From Ferrimicrobium sp. (lineage in GTDB: Bacteria; Actinomycetota; Acidimicrobiia; Acidimicrobiales; Acidimicrobiaceae), in contig NZ_DAHVNP010000031.1 of assembly GCF_027319265.1 (NCBI RefSeq), forward strand, positions 1 to 64,000: 64,000 bases of DNA, written 5' to 3'. Shown here one piece after another: positions 52,881 through 62,352 of the stretch. The notes under the pieces are model-generated. The model saw nothing but the letters and a program-made list of their open reading frames with translations, was not told the origin of the DNA and did no database searches. A program made the position numbers and the translations under genes. Within the stretch, counting starts at the first letter, position 1; each line of letters opens with the position of its first letter.

Positions 52881-53678
52881 ATGGGTCGTACGGCATCGCA
52901 GTATCCCTGGGTGATCGTTCCAACATATAACGAAGCCAGTAATATCCTCGACATCGTTGAGGCGATACGCAAGGCGGTTCCCGCGGCGACGGTACTTGTG
53001 GTTGATGATAGCTCGCCTGATGGCACCGCGGATCTGGTCGAGAGCCTCAGCAAGGGTGATCAGTTCGTTCGCGTGCTGCGTCGTCCTGGTAAGGCCGGGT
53101 TGGGTGCGGCCTACCGGGCAGGTTTCCGGGAGGCGCTGAGCGCGGGAGCAACAGCGCTGGTTGAAATCGACGCGGATTTCTCGCACGACCCAGCGGTCAT
53201 GCCGAGGTTGCTTGACGGTCTCGATGATGGTGCTGGTCTTGCCATCGGCTCCCGTTACATCTCCGGCGGTTCGTCTGAGGGTTTGTCGGCTCTGCGCCTC
53301 TTGATCTCTCGTCTTGGGAACCGCTATGCATCGATCATGCTCGGTATCGATGTTCGCGATGCCACTGCTGGCTTTCGGGCTTATGAGGCCGATGCATTGA
53401 AGATGATTGACCTGGATCAGGTGCGTGCTGATGGCTATGGATTTCAGGTGGAGATGGCCTATCTTGTCTCCCAGCTGGGTTTCCGGATCATCGAGGTTCC
53501 AATCACCTTTCATGATCGGCGTGCAGGCAGCTCGAAGATGTCAAGCGATATCGTGATTGAGGCGATGATGCTCTGTACGATTTGGGGGATCAGTCGAAGA
53601 GTTCCATGGCTGCGCCAAGGTTCACGACAGGATCGATTGATCGATCATCTCGAGAAGCTGATCCGGCGCTCATCGTGA
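52881..53678 (+). CDS. ppm1: Polyprenol monophosphomannose synthase (GT2)
   Basis: A 265-residue dolichol-phosphate-mannose-synthase-type GT2: VIVPTYNEASNI, VDDSSPDGTADLV and IDADFSHDP with DxD, then GSRYISGGSSEG. It should transfer mannose from GDP-mannose to polyprenol phosphate for envelope lipoglycans or protein mannosylation; glucose as donor cannot be excluded. No C-terminal acyltransferase (Lnt) domain is fused, unlike mycobacterial Ppm1. ATG at 52881 follows AAGAAGGGG; the earlier ATG at 52842 has no ribosome site. GTGA overlap couples it to dut. Confidence 0.87.
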   Translation: MGRTASQYPWVIVPTYNEASNILDIVEAIRKAVPAATVLVVDDSSPDGTADLVESLSKGDQFVRVLRRPGKAGLGAAYRAGFREALSAGATALVEIDADFSHDPAVMPRLLDGLDDGAGLAIGSRYISGGSSEGLSALRLLISRLGNRYASIMLGIDVRDATAGFRAYEADALKMIDLDQVRADGYGFQVEMAYLVSQLGFRIIEVPITFHDRRAGSSKMSSDIVIEAMMLCTIWGISRRVPWLRQGSRQDRLIDHLEKLIRRSS

Positions 53679-54109
53679 GAGAGATTGCAGTACGGTTGCT
53701 CCATCCTGGAGCGCAACTGCCGGTGCGCCAGTTAGCCGGTGATGCGGGGGCTGATCTTGTCCTCATCGAGCACCTGACGCTATGCCCCGGTTCTCGAGGC
53801 ATCGGTCACACGGGACTCGCCGTGGAACTAGCGCCTGGAACGATGGGGTTGGTGGTGCCCCGTAGCGGCCTTGCCCTGCGCTCTGGCGTGACGGTATTGA
53901 ACGCCCCTGGTCTCATCGATGAGGGTTATCGCGGCGAGGTCGGCGTGTTGCTGGTCAACTTTGGCGAGAACACGGTGGAACTCGTTCCAGGAGACCGTGT
54001 CGCGCAGCTGGTTGTGGTTCCCTACGTGGATGTTGAGTATGTGGCGCGAACCGAACTGACGGAGACGGAACGTGGAGCTGGAGGGTTCGGCCACACTGGT
54101 CATCGCTGA
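53675..54109 (+). CDS. dut: dUTP diphosphatase
   Basis: A 144-residue trimeric dUTPase cleaving dUTP to dUMP. Motifs in order: AGDAGADLVL (1), VPRSGLALRSG (2), NAPGLIDEGYRGEV (3), GDRVAQLVVVP (4) and the C-terminal RGAGGFGHTG (5). GTG at 53675 overlaps the mannosyltransferase stop; the frame is open further up but only in the other gene. All catalytic motifs are intact. Confidence 0.94.
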   Translation: MREIAVRLLHPGAQLPVRQLAGDAGADLVLIEHLTLCPGSRGIGHTGLAVELAPGTMGLVVPRSGLALRSGVTVLNAPGLIDEGYRGEVGVLLVNFGENTVELVPGDRVAQLVVVPYVDVEYVARTELTETERGAGGFGHTGHR

Positions 54110-54343
54110 CGAGTCTCCCGGTGGGGTGGGGTGAACCTCGCCGGTTGTTGGAGCGATAGATTGGACTCGCCGACCCTGCATCTCGGATTGTGGGCGCGAA
54201 CTCGGACATCTGGCCGCAAGTCGTCTGTCAGTGGTGGCAAGCTGGCAACAATCCCGTCACAGGTTACATGGTCAGATCTTGCCCGAGATGGGATGCGGGC
54301 ACGCTCACATGGATACAACGGCAAGTGAACTTGGGGCATCTGT

Positions 54344-54349
54344 TATACT
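54344..54349 (+). promoter_or_regulatory. -10 hexamer of tRNA-Gly
   Basis: TATACT lies 12 bases before the mature 5' end of tRNA-Gly. No good -35 element is seen at 16-18 bp. Confidence 0.45.
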
Positions 54350-54361
54350 GTTGATCGTAAC

Positions 54362-54434
54362 GCGGACGTGGCTCAGTTGGTAGAGCATCACCTTGCCAAG
54401 GTGAGGGTCGCGGGTTCGAATCCCGTCGTCCGCT
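54362..54434 (+). tRNA. tRNA-Gly (anticodon GCC)
   Basis: A 73-nt cloverleaf: the acceptor GCGGACG pairs with CGTCCGC, the D arm GCTC/GAGC flanks AGTTGGTA, the anticodon loop TTGCCAA gives GCC, and the T arm GCGGG/CCCGT carries TTCGAAT. Discriminator U. The CCA end is not encoded. Confidence 0.95.
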
Positions 54435-56083
54435 CGATGAACAGCACCCCAATGCGTGGCGCTGGTGAGTTTTCGCGTGGGTGAGCTGAGTCTGGTGGTG
54501 TACCGAAGCGTCGTTCGGCTGGCAGCCCGCTTTGGTCATCTGTGTACGCTCGGCAATCAACACGTCATTCCTTATCCACGATAGGACGGGTTCGACTGGT
54601 TGCGAAACGCCCCAATCCTAGGCGTGGGTACCATAAGCCCAAGACCCGGTTGTCCTTGGCTGAAGCATTGGATGGTGAGGTCCTTTGCGTTGTCCTGGCT
54701 TGAGACAGACTTCTCCTTTCCCGGCCGCGAAGGTCCGTTATCGGGGCAGGAGAGCAAACGCCCTTTCGGTTGAGAGGAGCGGTGTAGAGCGGTTGACAGA
54801 GGGTCATGGAGGTGATTGCCTGCGGCCCCAGCACGGCAAGGCGACCTCATCGCTGTGATTGACGTGACACAGCGGGCGCAGTGCTGAAGCTGAGGCCCTC
54901 CAGGAAGCACTGGATGTCTTTGGACGTTGGCGACCGCCACGTTCAACGTGGTAGATAATAACTGGTTGGTAAGCCCACATGCCCGCATCACCGAGAGCCC
55001 CATGACCGGAGTCCTTGACGTACCTGGTCAAACCCCCGAGGTGGTGACGAGCATTGGCTGAAAACTTGTGCCACGCAAGGCTTCCATAGTGGGAAGGCCC
55101 CGGCATGCTTGATCCGTGGACTTGAGGGTGGCCAGGGTTGCAGTGGTGCGGTTGGCGGCTGGGTGTTCGGGTGGTGGTGCGATAGGCGCGATCCCGGCAG
55201 TATGAGAACGTCCGGACCGATCGCCGTAGCAGTGGGATCAGACACTGCGCACCTCATCAGAACATGTCCATCGGTGTCCGGTTTGCCCTTTGGGCTCAAA
55301 AGGGGACTCCGTGCACTTCAAAAGCTGTGCAGGTCACCGGATCGACAAGGTGGGTCCGACAGTTGCCTGTCTATCCGCAACGATAGTGGCAAGTCGGGAT
55401 GAGAGAAGGGGATCTCTTGACTTTAGGAAATAATCACTAATGTCGTGTAAGTGTCGGCATGATGTGTTAGGTTTGTAGGAGCAACTGACAAGCATGGTGG
55501 TGGCGATGATTGCCATAGTGGCGTATAGGGGTGTCGAACTCAGTTCGGGAAGTACGGTCATGGTCTGCAGTCTTGACCAGGATTAGACAGATGGTGAACA
55601 CCCATACGGTGGCCAAGGATGCCGGAGCGAAGGGCTCCTCTCCGCACATCGAGCAAAGGATTTCACAACATCTGACCGTTGCATGTTCTCGATCAAACCC
55701 AACCGGGGTTCGTTGGGTTGTTGGCCAGTGGGTTCAAAAGTTCTCACATGCGAAGACCCCGACTTCATCAGGAGTGTTGCTACGCTTTCCACCATTATCA
55801 GGCACACAGCGACCCTTCTCGCCAACTCGATTGACGGGATGCTGAGAGTGAGCAGTAGGTGGACCCATGCGCATGTGGGGGCTGCGGGCACTGCAACCGC
55901 CATTGTTCTGAGGACAGGTGATCCCTGGCATGGGGAGTCGTGCGCTATCCGGTCTTCTTATCGCCGGTGGCCGATGCCGTGGTTAGCGGGACGCTCGTTC
56001 GCCTTCGAGGATCGAGGCGGACGAGGTGCAGCAAAACGGTGCCTCGGCACCGATGTACTGCGAGCAAGAAGGGAGTAAGCAAG
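54435..56083. other. Gene-poor region downstream of tRNA-Gly
   Basis: I see no supportable gene in about 1.65 kb. All six frames are broken into pieces under about 145 codons without family features. No recombinase, transposase or inverted terminal repeat is recognised, and no tRNA 3'-end duplicate was found by eye. A short frame at 55494-55586 has a GGAG-like site but nothing else. It may be a decayed insertion or a structured non-coding region. Confidence 0.4.
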
Positions 56084-56617
56084 ATGACACTTAGGCTTGG
56101 TGCTGTCCCTGTTGGGATGAAGGGGCGGCGAGTGCATTTCTTGCGCAAGCACTGGTGGATCGGTCTGGCGGTGCTGTTAGCCCTTGGCACTGTCGCAGTC
56201 ATTGATGTCTCCGGTAATCCTTCGCTCGGACACTTCTACCCAGCGGTTGGGGCGACCGTATTGGTTGAAGCGCACGGACAAGGCTCAGAGATCGTTCCTG
56301 TGAGCTCACAGATGGTACCTGGGCCCGCAACAAGCTCTCAATCTCCAGGGTTCGAGCGTTATCTTCCGGACTCCAAGGTGACACTCTCAGCGAACTGTAC
56401 AGGTAAGACGCAGCACCTCAAGATCAGGTTAGAGCCCGGAAATGAGTCGCTTCAACCTATGTGTTATCCGTCAGGAGGTGGTGCCATCGTTGTCGACGGC
56501 CCGTACAAGTTTCCCTATCCAAAGAGAGTCATTGTCGTGGCACCAATGGACGTGCGCTGGGACTTGATTGTGGTAGAACCGGGAACGATGGACTCGGGAG
56601 TCGCAGTCACGGGGTGA
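56084..56617 (+). CDS. Hypothetical membrane-anchored extracytoplasmic protein
   Basis: A 177-residue protein with a basic N-terminus (MKGRRVHFLRKHWW) and one transmembrane helix near residues 26-43, so most of the protein lies outside the membrane. The exported part is beta-rich, has two cysteines (CTGKTQHLKI and PMCYPSGGG) that may pair, and two pairs of VVVAP/VVEPG strands near the end. ATG at 56084 follows GAAGGGAG. No family is recognised. It is the only convincing gene in the gene-poor region between the two tRNAs. Confidence 0.6.
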   Translation: MTLRLGAVPVGMKGRRVHFLRKHWWIGLAVLLALGTVAVIDVSGNPSLGHFYPAVGATVLVEAHGQGSEIVPVSSQMVPGPATSSQSPGFERYLPDSKVTLSANCTGKTQHLKIRLEPGNESLQPMCYPSGGGAIVVDGPYKFPYPKRVIVVAPMDVRWDLIVVEPGTMDSGVAVTG

Positions 56618-57492
56618 GTCAGCCGATGGTCGCCAGGTTAAAAACGCGCGCCGGAGACGTGGCGCCCCTGGAACATTCACCGCCCTTGAGTCACCGTTTC
56701 CGCGGGTGTGCGAGGGTCCCCGGTCAGGATTGAAGGGTAGAGCGATTGCCAGGGTCCTTGGTGCACGGCAACGACCTTGCCGTTGGTTGCGGTGCAACAG
56801 GGTCAACATCATCGGGGTGACACGTCTGCAACTGCACCGTGCTAAGGGCGACCTCTGGATGCCGTTGTGCGTGGAAGCCCAAGGACGGCGAGCCTTCCAG
56901 TGCCAGTTGTTCAGTCGGTATCGGGGATCGTGGTACCATTCTGGTGGACAACGGGCTGGCGCGTGTAGCTGGAATTGGGCATGGGCGTCGGCTCGCGCTC
57001 TGGAGCGAGAACGACATCGTCCACCACCATCTCGTGGAGCAGGTGAACGAACTAACGCTCATCGTTGTTACGGGTTGCATGACAAGATGACGACTACCAG
57101 GAGCGCCGATCGATCCAGTGCTCACGAAGAGGATGTCTGTCAGCCATTCCAATCCCTACTGCCTTACTGTCTTCGATGAGCTCGAGGCGCGGGTTCTTCT
57201 CACCTTGTCCAAACCTGCTGGTATCTCTCCAGTGATTGTGTTTGCGTAGCTGAGAGTCCTCCCGGGCGCGCCGATGGCAGACCCCAGGGTGATCGCTGTT
57301 CGGCTCGACATATTGCGGGTGTCAGAGGTCGGAATGATCCTGCTGTTACGCTCCCAGAGCACGCCGCCTTGCCCACGTGCGTCGCGAGACGATGTTGATA
57401 GGCGTTAGCCTCGGTGATCATGGGTGCCAACGGCGTGGGGTCGGGATCCGATGGCACGAATGTGGGGCCATACGCTATAGAGTGTAGCCCAC
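56618..57492. other. Intergenic, no gene recognised
   Basis: Open frames on both strands overlap each other and have no family features or good ribosome sites. A TATAGA at 57476-57481 may be the -10 element of the following tRNA-Val. Confidence 0.4.
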
Positions 57493-57565
57493 GGGCCGTT
57501 GGCGCAGTTGGTAGCGCACTTGCATGACGCGCAAGGGGTCAGAGGTTCGAGTCCTCTACGGCCCA
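57493..57565 (+). tRNA. tRNA-Val (anticodon GAC)
   Basis: A 73-nt cloverleaf: GGGCCGT pairs with ACGGCCC, D arm GCGC/GCGC flanks AGTTGGTA, anticodon stem CTTGC/GCAAG with loop ATGACGC gives GAC, and T arm AGAGG/CCTCT carries TTCGAGT. Discriminator A. The CCA end is not encoded. Confidence 0.95.
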
Positions 57566-57949
57566 CGATAGAGGGAACAAATCCCGTGCTGTTTGCGGTG
57601 CGGGGAGCAATTTGGTATTCCTCCTGCGATTCCTCTCTGTTGTGTTGGAGTTCGCTCACTCGTTGCGGGGTGACCAGTCAGCATTCCGTGTGCCTGCGAT
57701 GGCGTCCTGGAACAGTGTCAAATCTTTGCGCCCGAAGCGATCGTTGGTACGGTTGGCGTTGCTGATGTTCATTGGTATAGCCAAGGGCACAGCGCGTTCC
57801 CGTGAGTTCTTCGATCGTCCGCGTCATCTACCGGATCGAGGAATGCTCGCTCGGTCCGTTCATGTGTCAATAAAGGGAATCGCGCCGGATGCGAAGGTAT
57901 CGAGTGGCACTACTGGTATCGCACCGGGACGTCATGTGGCCGACCAACG
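57566..57949. other. Intergenic after tRNA-Val
   Basis: An open frame of 125 codons (57612-57989) runs into the 3' end of the next gene but has an unconvincing start and no family features. Nothing else is seen. Confidence 0.35.
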
Positions 57950-58378
57950 TCAAGGCTCGCTGTTCGTGGCGGATGAACGGCTGAGATGATAGAGCAGAAA
58001 TGCGTAGGCAAAAAGTGCAAGCGTGAACCCGAGTGCCATGATTAGCGAGAGCAGGTTCGAGCGGCCACCACCATTGACAAACCCAAGTCCTGCGGCGATC
58101 GCAATGACAATACCAAGGACGCCGACGATCGTGTAACCCAAGGCACCGGCTGCAGGTTGTTCAAGGGAGGCGTTGATCATCATAACACCATTGATGAGAA
58201 GAGCGAGGCCAATGATGACATGAAGATAAAGGATCACGATGGGGTGCGAGGCACCCCATGGGTTATGAGGGGTGATTGTTACATACAATACATTGGCGGT
58301 GCCAAAAATGAACTCAATGAGCAGCGCAACGATCGAGGTGAAGGACAAAAGCTTGAGGTCGAGCTGGCGTTTACTCAT
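57950..58378 (-). CDS. Small integral membrane protein, four helices
   Basis: A 142-residue hydrophobic protein with four helices and a polar linker near residues 37-46 (PHNPWGASHP). The second helix contains His and Tyr (LYLHVIIGLALL), seen in small membrane proteins related to cytochrome-b-type or copper-tolerance-linked proteins, but I cannot assign a family. A clean TAGACT promoter lies just upstream. It is followed on the same strand (lower coordinates) by nothing, and copA lies 117 bases upstream on the same strand. Confidence 0.6.
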   Translation of the reverse strand: MSKRQLDLKLLSFTSIVALLIEFIFGTANVLYVTITPHNPWGASHPIVILYLHVIIGLALLINGVMMINASLEQPAAGALGYTIVGVLGIVIAIAAGLGFVNGGGRSNLLSLIMALGFTLALFAYAFLLYHLSRSSATNSEP

Positions 58379-58386
58379 GCGACTTT

Positions 58387-58415
58387 AGTCTAGTGGTCTC
58401 GATCGTAAGGAACAA
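58387..58415 (-). promoter_or_regulatory. Near-leaderless promoter of the small membrane protein gene
   Basis: On the minus strand TTGTTC and TAGACT are separated by 17 bp. Eight bases separate TAGACT from the ATG at 58378, so the mRNA would have almost no leader. Confidence 0.5.
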
Positions 58416-58495
58416 GTCGGTCTCGACGAAACTCCCGTAACACGAGTGGAGGCTCAGCGGCGGTTCTTCGGCAGACACGACGACCTATGTGCCAA

Positions 58496-60661
58496 TCAAA
58501 AACCGTTCTGTAATGGCACGTGGGCCGACGGTGGCGAGAGTGAATGTTTTGGCGAAGCACCAGCGGGTTGCGCGACTATTTGTTGGAGGTGCCACTTGCG
58601 TAGGCGCAGCGCGTTCATGACAACGATGAGCGAGGAACTTGCCATGAGTGCCGCTGCCAACATCGGGTTAAGGATCCCAAGGGCAGCGAGGGTGATCGCA
58701 ATAGCGTTGTAACCAAAAGCCCAGGCAAAATTCTGATGAATGTTGCGCAGTGTGGCGCGAGCTAGCGCGATTGCTCCAGGCACCTTAGTGATGTCATCAC
58801 CGAGAATGGTGATGTCTGCGCTCGCTTTGGCGATGTCGGTGCCGCTCGCTAGGGCGATGCCGAGATCGGCCTGCGCGAGCGCTTCGGCATCATTGATGCC
58901 ATCGCCAACCATCGCAACCCTCTTCCCGAGGGCCTGTTCATCTCTGATCGCAGCAGCCTTATCCGCAGGTCGTACGTCAGCTCGGATTGCGGTGATGCCA
59001 AGGGTAGCAGCGAGGACTTGTGCGTTGCTCAGCCGATCACCGGTCAGCATAATGATCTCGATGCCGCTGTTGTGAAGGCTCTCGACTAACCCTTTTGCTC
59101 CCTCTCGAAGGGTCTCGTGTAGCGAAAAGAGGAGTGGTGGCCGGTCATCAATTTGGCATGCGATCATTCTTGATGCTTCGGTGGTCTCCAAATGAAAGAA
59201 TTGTGGCGCCGCTATCGTCACGGTGTGTCCGTCTACTGTCCCAACTAGACCCGAACCTGGCAACTCCCGTACGGCCTCAACGGGTACGTTGATCGTAGAT
59301 AGGGCGCTGAGTGCACGGGCAACGGGATGCGTTGAGGATTGGGCGACCGTCGCGATGCAAACCCTGTCCTCTTCGGTCAGCCCTGATGGGAGATCATCGA
59401 GTGAGAGAGTGGCATCGGTGAGTGTGCCAGTCTTGTCGAGAAATATAGTGTCGATCTTCGGTACTTGTTCCAGGACGGTTGGACTCTGGATGAGTATACC
59501 GCTGCGCGCGGCTCGGGAGGTGGCTACCAGAAAGGCGATCGGTGTGGCAAGACCCAGTGAACATGGACATGCGACTACCAGTACGGCGATCCCCGCAACC
59601 AGCGCCGTGACGGCGGAACCTTGGGTGAGCCAAGCGAAGAAGGTGCCTATTGCAATGAGGATAACGACTGGCACGAAGACGCGAGAGACACGGTCGCTGA
59701 TGCGTTCAAGATTTGCCTTCTTCGCCTGGGCCTGTGCTACCTGTTGGGTGAGTTGCGACAGGAAGCTACGTTGAGCACTGGTGGTCGCGATACCCTCTAG
59801 CAATTGATCACGGTTGATGGATCCGGCCAGGAGGTTCGATCCCGGGGCGACGAGTGTCAGGTCCGACTCTCCGGTGATGATGGCGGTATCGACTGCGGAC
59901 TCGCCGGCGGTAACGGTCATGTCCGTTGGCACCACTTGACCCGGCCGTATGGTGAGCAGATCATCGCGAAGAATCTCTTTGGCTGGTATCGTCAGCGCAA
60001 CTCCCTGACGGGTCACGGTGACATCACCGAGGATTTTCGCCTGAAGATCATTGAGGTCACTCCGTGCGACCACCTTGGCACGTTCCTCGATCCATCTGCC
60101 GAGGTAGATGACGGTTGGCACAATCGCTGCAGCATCGAAAAATACCGGCTCACCTGTTTTATGCGCGATCGTCACCACTGCTGACCAGGTAAAGGCGGTG
60201 ACAAAGCCAAGGGAGACGAGGGAGTCCATCCCCCCGGTTAAGTGTCGAAGATCGCGTACTGCGGTGATAAGGAAACCACGACCAACGAGCACGATTACCA
60301 AAAGGGCTAGCACCAGAGCAACTGGTCGAGACACCGACCATAGCGATAGATCGGCACCGAGGAGCACGGCGCTTAGTACGGCGCTGATGGCGAGCGGCCA
60401 GCGTTGGTGTTGGAGCTTTGGCGAGGCTGTCGACTGATCTTTTGCGATCGCTTCATAGCCGGCTTGGCGAACCGCGGCCAAGATGCGGTCGGTGTCAAGA
60501 GCGGTGGGGTCGAAGGTGATGGTTGCCTCTTCCAAGGCGTAGTTGACGGTGGCGGTGGCTCCGGGGAGATGATTGAGCTTTCGTTCGATACGGGAGGCAC
60601 AGCTTGTGCAGGTCATGCCGAAGAGCTCGAGATCAAGTTGTTTACTGGATGAGTTCGGCAT
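58496..60661 (-). CDS. copA: Copper-translocating P1B-type ATPase
   Basis: A 721-residue Cu(I) exporter. The N-terminal heavy-metal domain carries GMTCTSCASRIERK; then come transmembrane helices, the phosphatase TGES loop, VVACPCSLGLATP (CPC), DKTGTLT with the phosphorylated Asp, STHPVARAL (HP) and MVGDGINDAEAL. The last helices contain ALGILNPMLAAALMASSS, typical of CopA. ATG at 60661 is preferred to the ATG 9 codons earlier because the family sequence starts there. It overlaps the copZ stop by 20 bases, so the two form one copper unit. Confidence 0.93.
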   Translation of the reverse strand: MPNSSSKQLDLELFGMTCTSCASRIERKLNHLPGATATVNYALEEATITFDPTALDTDRILAAVRQAGYEAIAKDQSTASPKLQHQRWPLAISAVLSAVLLGADLSLWSVSRPVALVLALLVIVLVGRGFLITAVRDLRHLTGGMDSLVSLGFVTAFTWSAVVTIAHKTGEPVFFDAAAIVPTVIYLGRWIEERAKVVARSDLNDLQAKILGDVTVTRQGVALTIPAKEILRDDLLTIRPGQVVPTDMTVTAGESAVDTAIITGESDLTLVAPGSNLLAGSINRDQLLEGIATTSAQRSFLSQLTQQVAQAQAKKANLERISDRVSRVFVPVVILIAIGTFFAWLTQGSAVTALVAGIAVLVVACPCSLGLATPIAFLVATSRAARSGILIQSPTVLEQVPKIDTIFLDKTGTLTDATLSLDDLPSGLTEEDRVCIATVAQSSTHPVARALSALSTINVPVEAVRELPGSGLVGTVDGHTVTIAAPQFFHLETTEASRMIACQIDDRPPLLFSLHETLREGAKGLVESLHNSGIEIIMLTGDRLSNAQVLAATLGITAIRADVRPADKAAAIRDEQALGKRVAMVGDGINDAEALAQADLGIALASGTDIAKASADITILGDDITKVPGAIALARATLRNIHQNFAWAFGYNAIAITLAALGILNPMLAAALMASSSLIVVMNALRLRKWHLQQIVAQPAGASPKHSLSPPSAHVPLQNGF

Positions 60662-60845
60662 CGTAGCCGGCCTCATCGATCGCGGCAATCAACGCATCGA
60701 CTTGCAGCTCATCACCCTCGATGGTCACCGTCTTGGTGTCAAGATCAACGGTGACCGACTGTACTCCTGGGATCTTGCCCACCTCGCCTTGGATCGCCAC
60801 TTGGCAGTGATGACAGCTGACAGTTGGAACACTGAATTGTAACAT
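60642..60845 (-). CDS. copZ: CopZ-like copper chaperone
   Basis: A 67-residue heavy-metal-associated domain protein. The metal site is VSCHHCQVAI (CxxC), and the fold pattern runs to DEAGYDAELIQ. It would hand Cu(I) to the downstream CopA. ATG at 60845 has GAGGG 5-6 bases upstream. A frame is open further up but has no similarity. No copper-responsive repressor gene lies next to it. Confidence 0.88.
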   Translation of the reverse strand: MLQFSVPTVSCHHCQVAIQGEVGKIPGVQSVTVDLDTKTVTIEGDELQVDALIAAIDEAGYDAELIQ

Positions 60846-60910
60846 CGTGACCCTCATCTTTCTTGTCTCCAGTCTATCCTTGCCTACGTCAACCGATGTA
60901 AGGAGTGGTG

Positions 60911-62107
60911 GTGGATGGCGCGGTCGTAGGATCTGGGCGTATCGATGCAAAAGTTATGCTCGTGGCACTGGGGCTATCGTTGGCGGCAGCGACCTCGCTG
61001 GGTTTTGCGCGTTTTGCCTATTCGTTGCTCTTGCCGACAATGCGCACCGCGTTGCATTGGAGTTATTTCGCGGCTGGTGCCATGAATACGGTCAATGCGG
61101 TTGGTTACCTTGGAGGCGCGCTCCTTGTGACGCGTATCTCGGATCGCTTTGGCAATCGGCGATCCTTTATCGTTAGCGGCATTGGCATGGTGGTCGCACT
61201 TGCATTGACACCAGTGAGTGCTCACCTTGTACCGCTCTTGACACTGCGACTCATCTCTGGTCTCTGCGGAGCGGTTATCTTTGTCATTGGCTCTTCGCTC
61301 GCCCAGCAAGCTGCACGAGGTCTGTCGAGGTCGGGCGCGGCGGTGGTCCTCGGGGTTTACTTTGGAGGCGCGGGTCTCGGTACCGCTTTGAGCGGCGCGA
61401 TCATCCCCGCCATTCATCTGCGTGCGGCGACCCTCTGGCGGGTCGACTGGTCGATTTTGGCGGTCATCACCTTGCTCGCTATGGTTGGCGCTACGTTCGC
61501 ATCGTTACAGGTAGGTGATCCGCCGGTGCGTTCTGTAGGTGAACGCCATCTAGGTCATTACCGGCCGTTGCTACCGGCTCTCATCGCCTATGGGGTGTTT
61601 GGGTTCGGGTACCTCGCTTTCTTGACGTTTCAGGTCGCCTTTATGAGTCATCAGGGACTCCCTTCGTCCAGGGTGGTGCTTTCCTATGTGCTTTTTGGTA
61701 TGGTCGCCGCCGTCAGCGGATTCATCTGGTTCCGGCCACTCGCCGGTCACCGACCTGGCCTTGTGGCAGCGTCGATCTACCTGTCGGGAGCGCTCGGGGC
61801 GGTGCTCTATTTGGTCTCTACGGCACTGTGGGTCGAGATAATTGCCGGCATTCTTTTTGGGCTTGCCCTCATGAGTTGTTCTACCGCTTTTGGGGTCGTG
61901 ACGCGGGTTGTTCTACCGCCATCGTTACAGACGGGCGCGATGGGCGTGGCAACGGTCGCGATTGCGGTCGGACAGAGCCTCGGTCCCCTCGTTACCGGTC
62001 AAATCGCCGATTCTCATTTTGGACTTGCTGGGGCGATCGGCGTTGGTGGGGCCTTCATCGGGTTGGCAGCGTTGGTCTCGCTCTTCCAACGCACAGGTGC
62101 TGCGTGA
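60911..62107 (+). CDS. YbfB/YjiJ-family MFS transporter
   Basis: A 398-residue transporter with 12 predicted helices. The N-terminus GFARFAYSLLLPTMR, and AAGAMNTVNAVGYLGGALL, are characteristic of the YbfB/YjiJ (UPF0226) subgroup of the major facilitator superfamily. GTG at 60911 is chosen from three consecutive GTG codons because AAGGAG then lies 5 bases upstream. The substrate is unknown. It is divergent from copZ, 65 bases apart, so the regulation of the two may be linked. Confidence 0.85.
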   Translation: MDGAVVGSGRIDAKVMLVALGLSLAAATSLGFARFAYSLLLPTMRTALHWSYFAAGAMNTVNAVGYLGGALLVTRISDRFGNRRSFIVSGIGMVVALALTPVSAHLVPLLTLRLISGLCGAVIFVIGSSLAQQAARGLSRSGAAVVLGVYFGGAGLGTALSGAIIPAIHLRAATLWRVDWSILAVITLLAMVGATFASLQVGDPPVRSVGERHLGHYRPLLPALIAYGVFGFGYLAFLTFQVAFMSHQGLPSSRVVLSYVLFGMVAAVSGFIWFRPLAGHRPGLVAASIYLSGALGAVLYLVSTALWVEIIAGILFGLALMSCSTAFGVVTRVVLPPSLQTGAMGVATVAIAVGQSLGPLVTGQIADSHFGLAGAIGVGGAFIGLAALVSLFQRTGAA

Positions 62108-62199
62108 AACGCGATGACGGCAACGACCGGTGACTGAAGGCTCTGTGGACGACCGGATGGGCGGTGAGCCGCTCGGTCAGCGGACTCACCAAATGTTGG

Positions 62200-62270
62200 A
62201 GGCGGCGAGCGGATTCGAACCGCTGTGCAAGGCTTTGCAGGCCTCTGCCTAACCACTCGGCCACACCGCC
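62200..62270 (-). tRNA. tRNA-Cys (anticodon GCA)
   Basis: On the minus strand a 71-nt cloverleaf: GGCGGTG pairs with CGCCGCC (one G-U), D arm around AGTGGTTA, anticodon loop CTGCAAA gives GCA, and T arm GCGG/CCGC carries TTCGAAT. Discriminator U, as expected for Cys. The CCA end is not encoded. Confidence 0.94.
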
Positions 62271-62352
62271 AGTAACCTATAGGAGACTAATCGGGACAGC
62301 AATCTGAACCGATCGAGTTGGCTGAGTCCGTGAGAATGGAACAAGATAGATC

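Noticed and set aside
52812-53513. Upstream extension of the oligoribonuclease frame to 421 codons
   Set aside because: The added 234 codons are antisense to the mannosyltransferase gene; MLAWMDLEMTG is the canonical start of Orn.
54583-54620. tmRNA-like string GGGTTCGACTGGTTGCGAAAC
   Set aside because: It resembles the 5' part of ssrA, but no tag-peptide frame ending in ALAA and no matching 3' acceptor half is found downstream.
55494-55586. 30-codon frame with a GGAG-like site
   Set aside because: No family, no conserved features, and located in a region with many random short frames.
57612-57989. 125-codon frame after tRNA-Val
   Set aside because: No ribosome site, composition unlike neighbouring genes, and it runs into the opposite-strand membrane protein gene.
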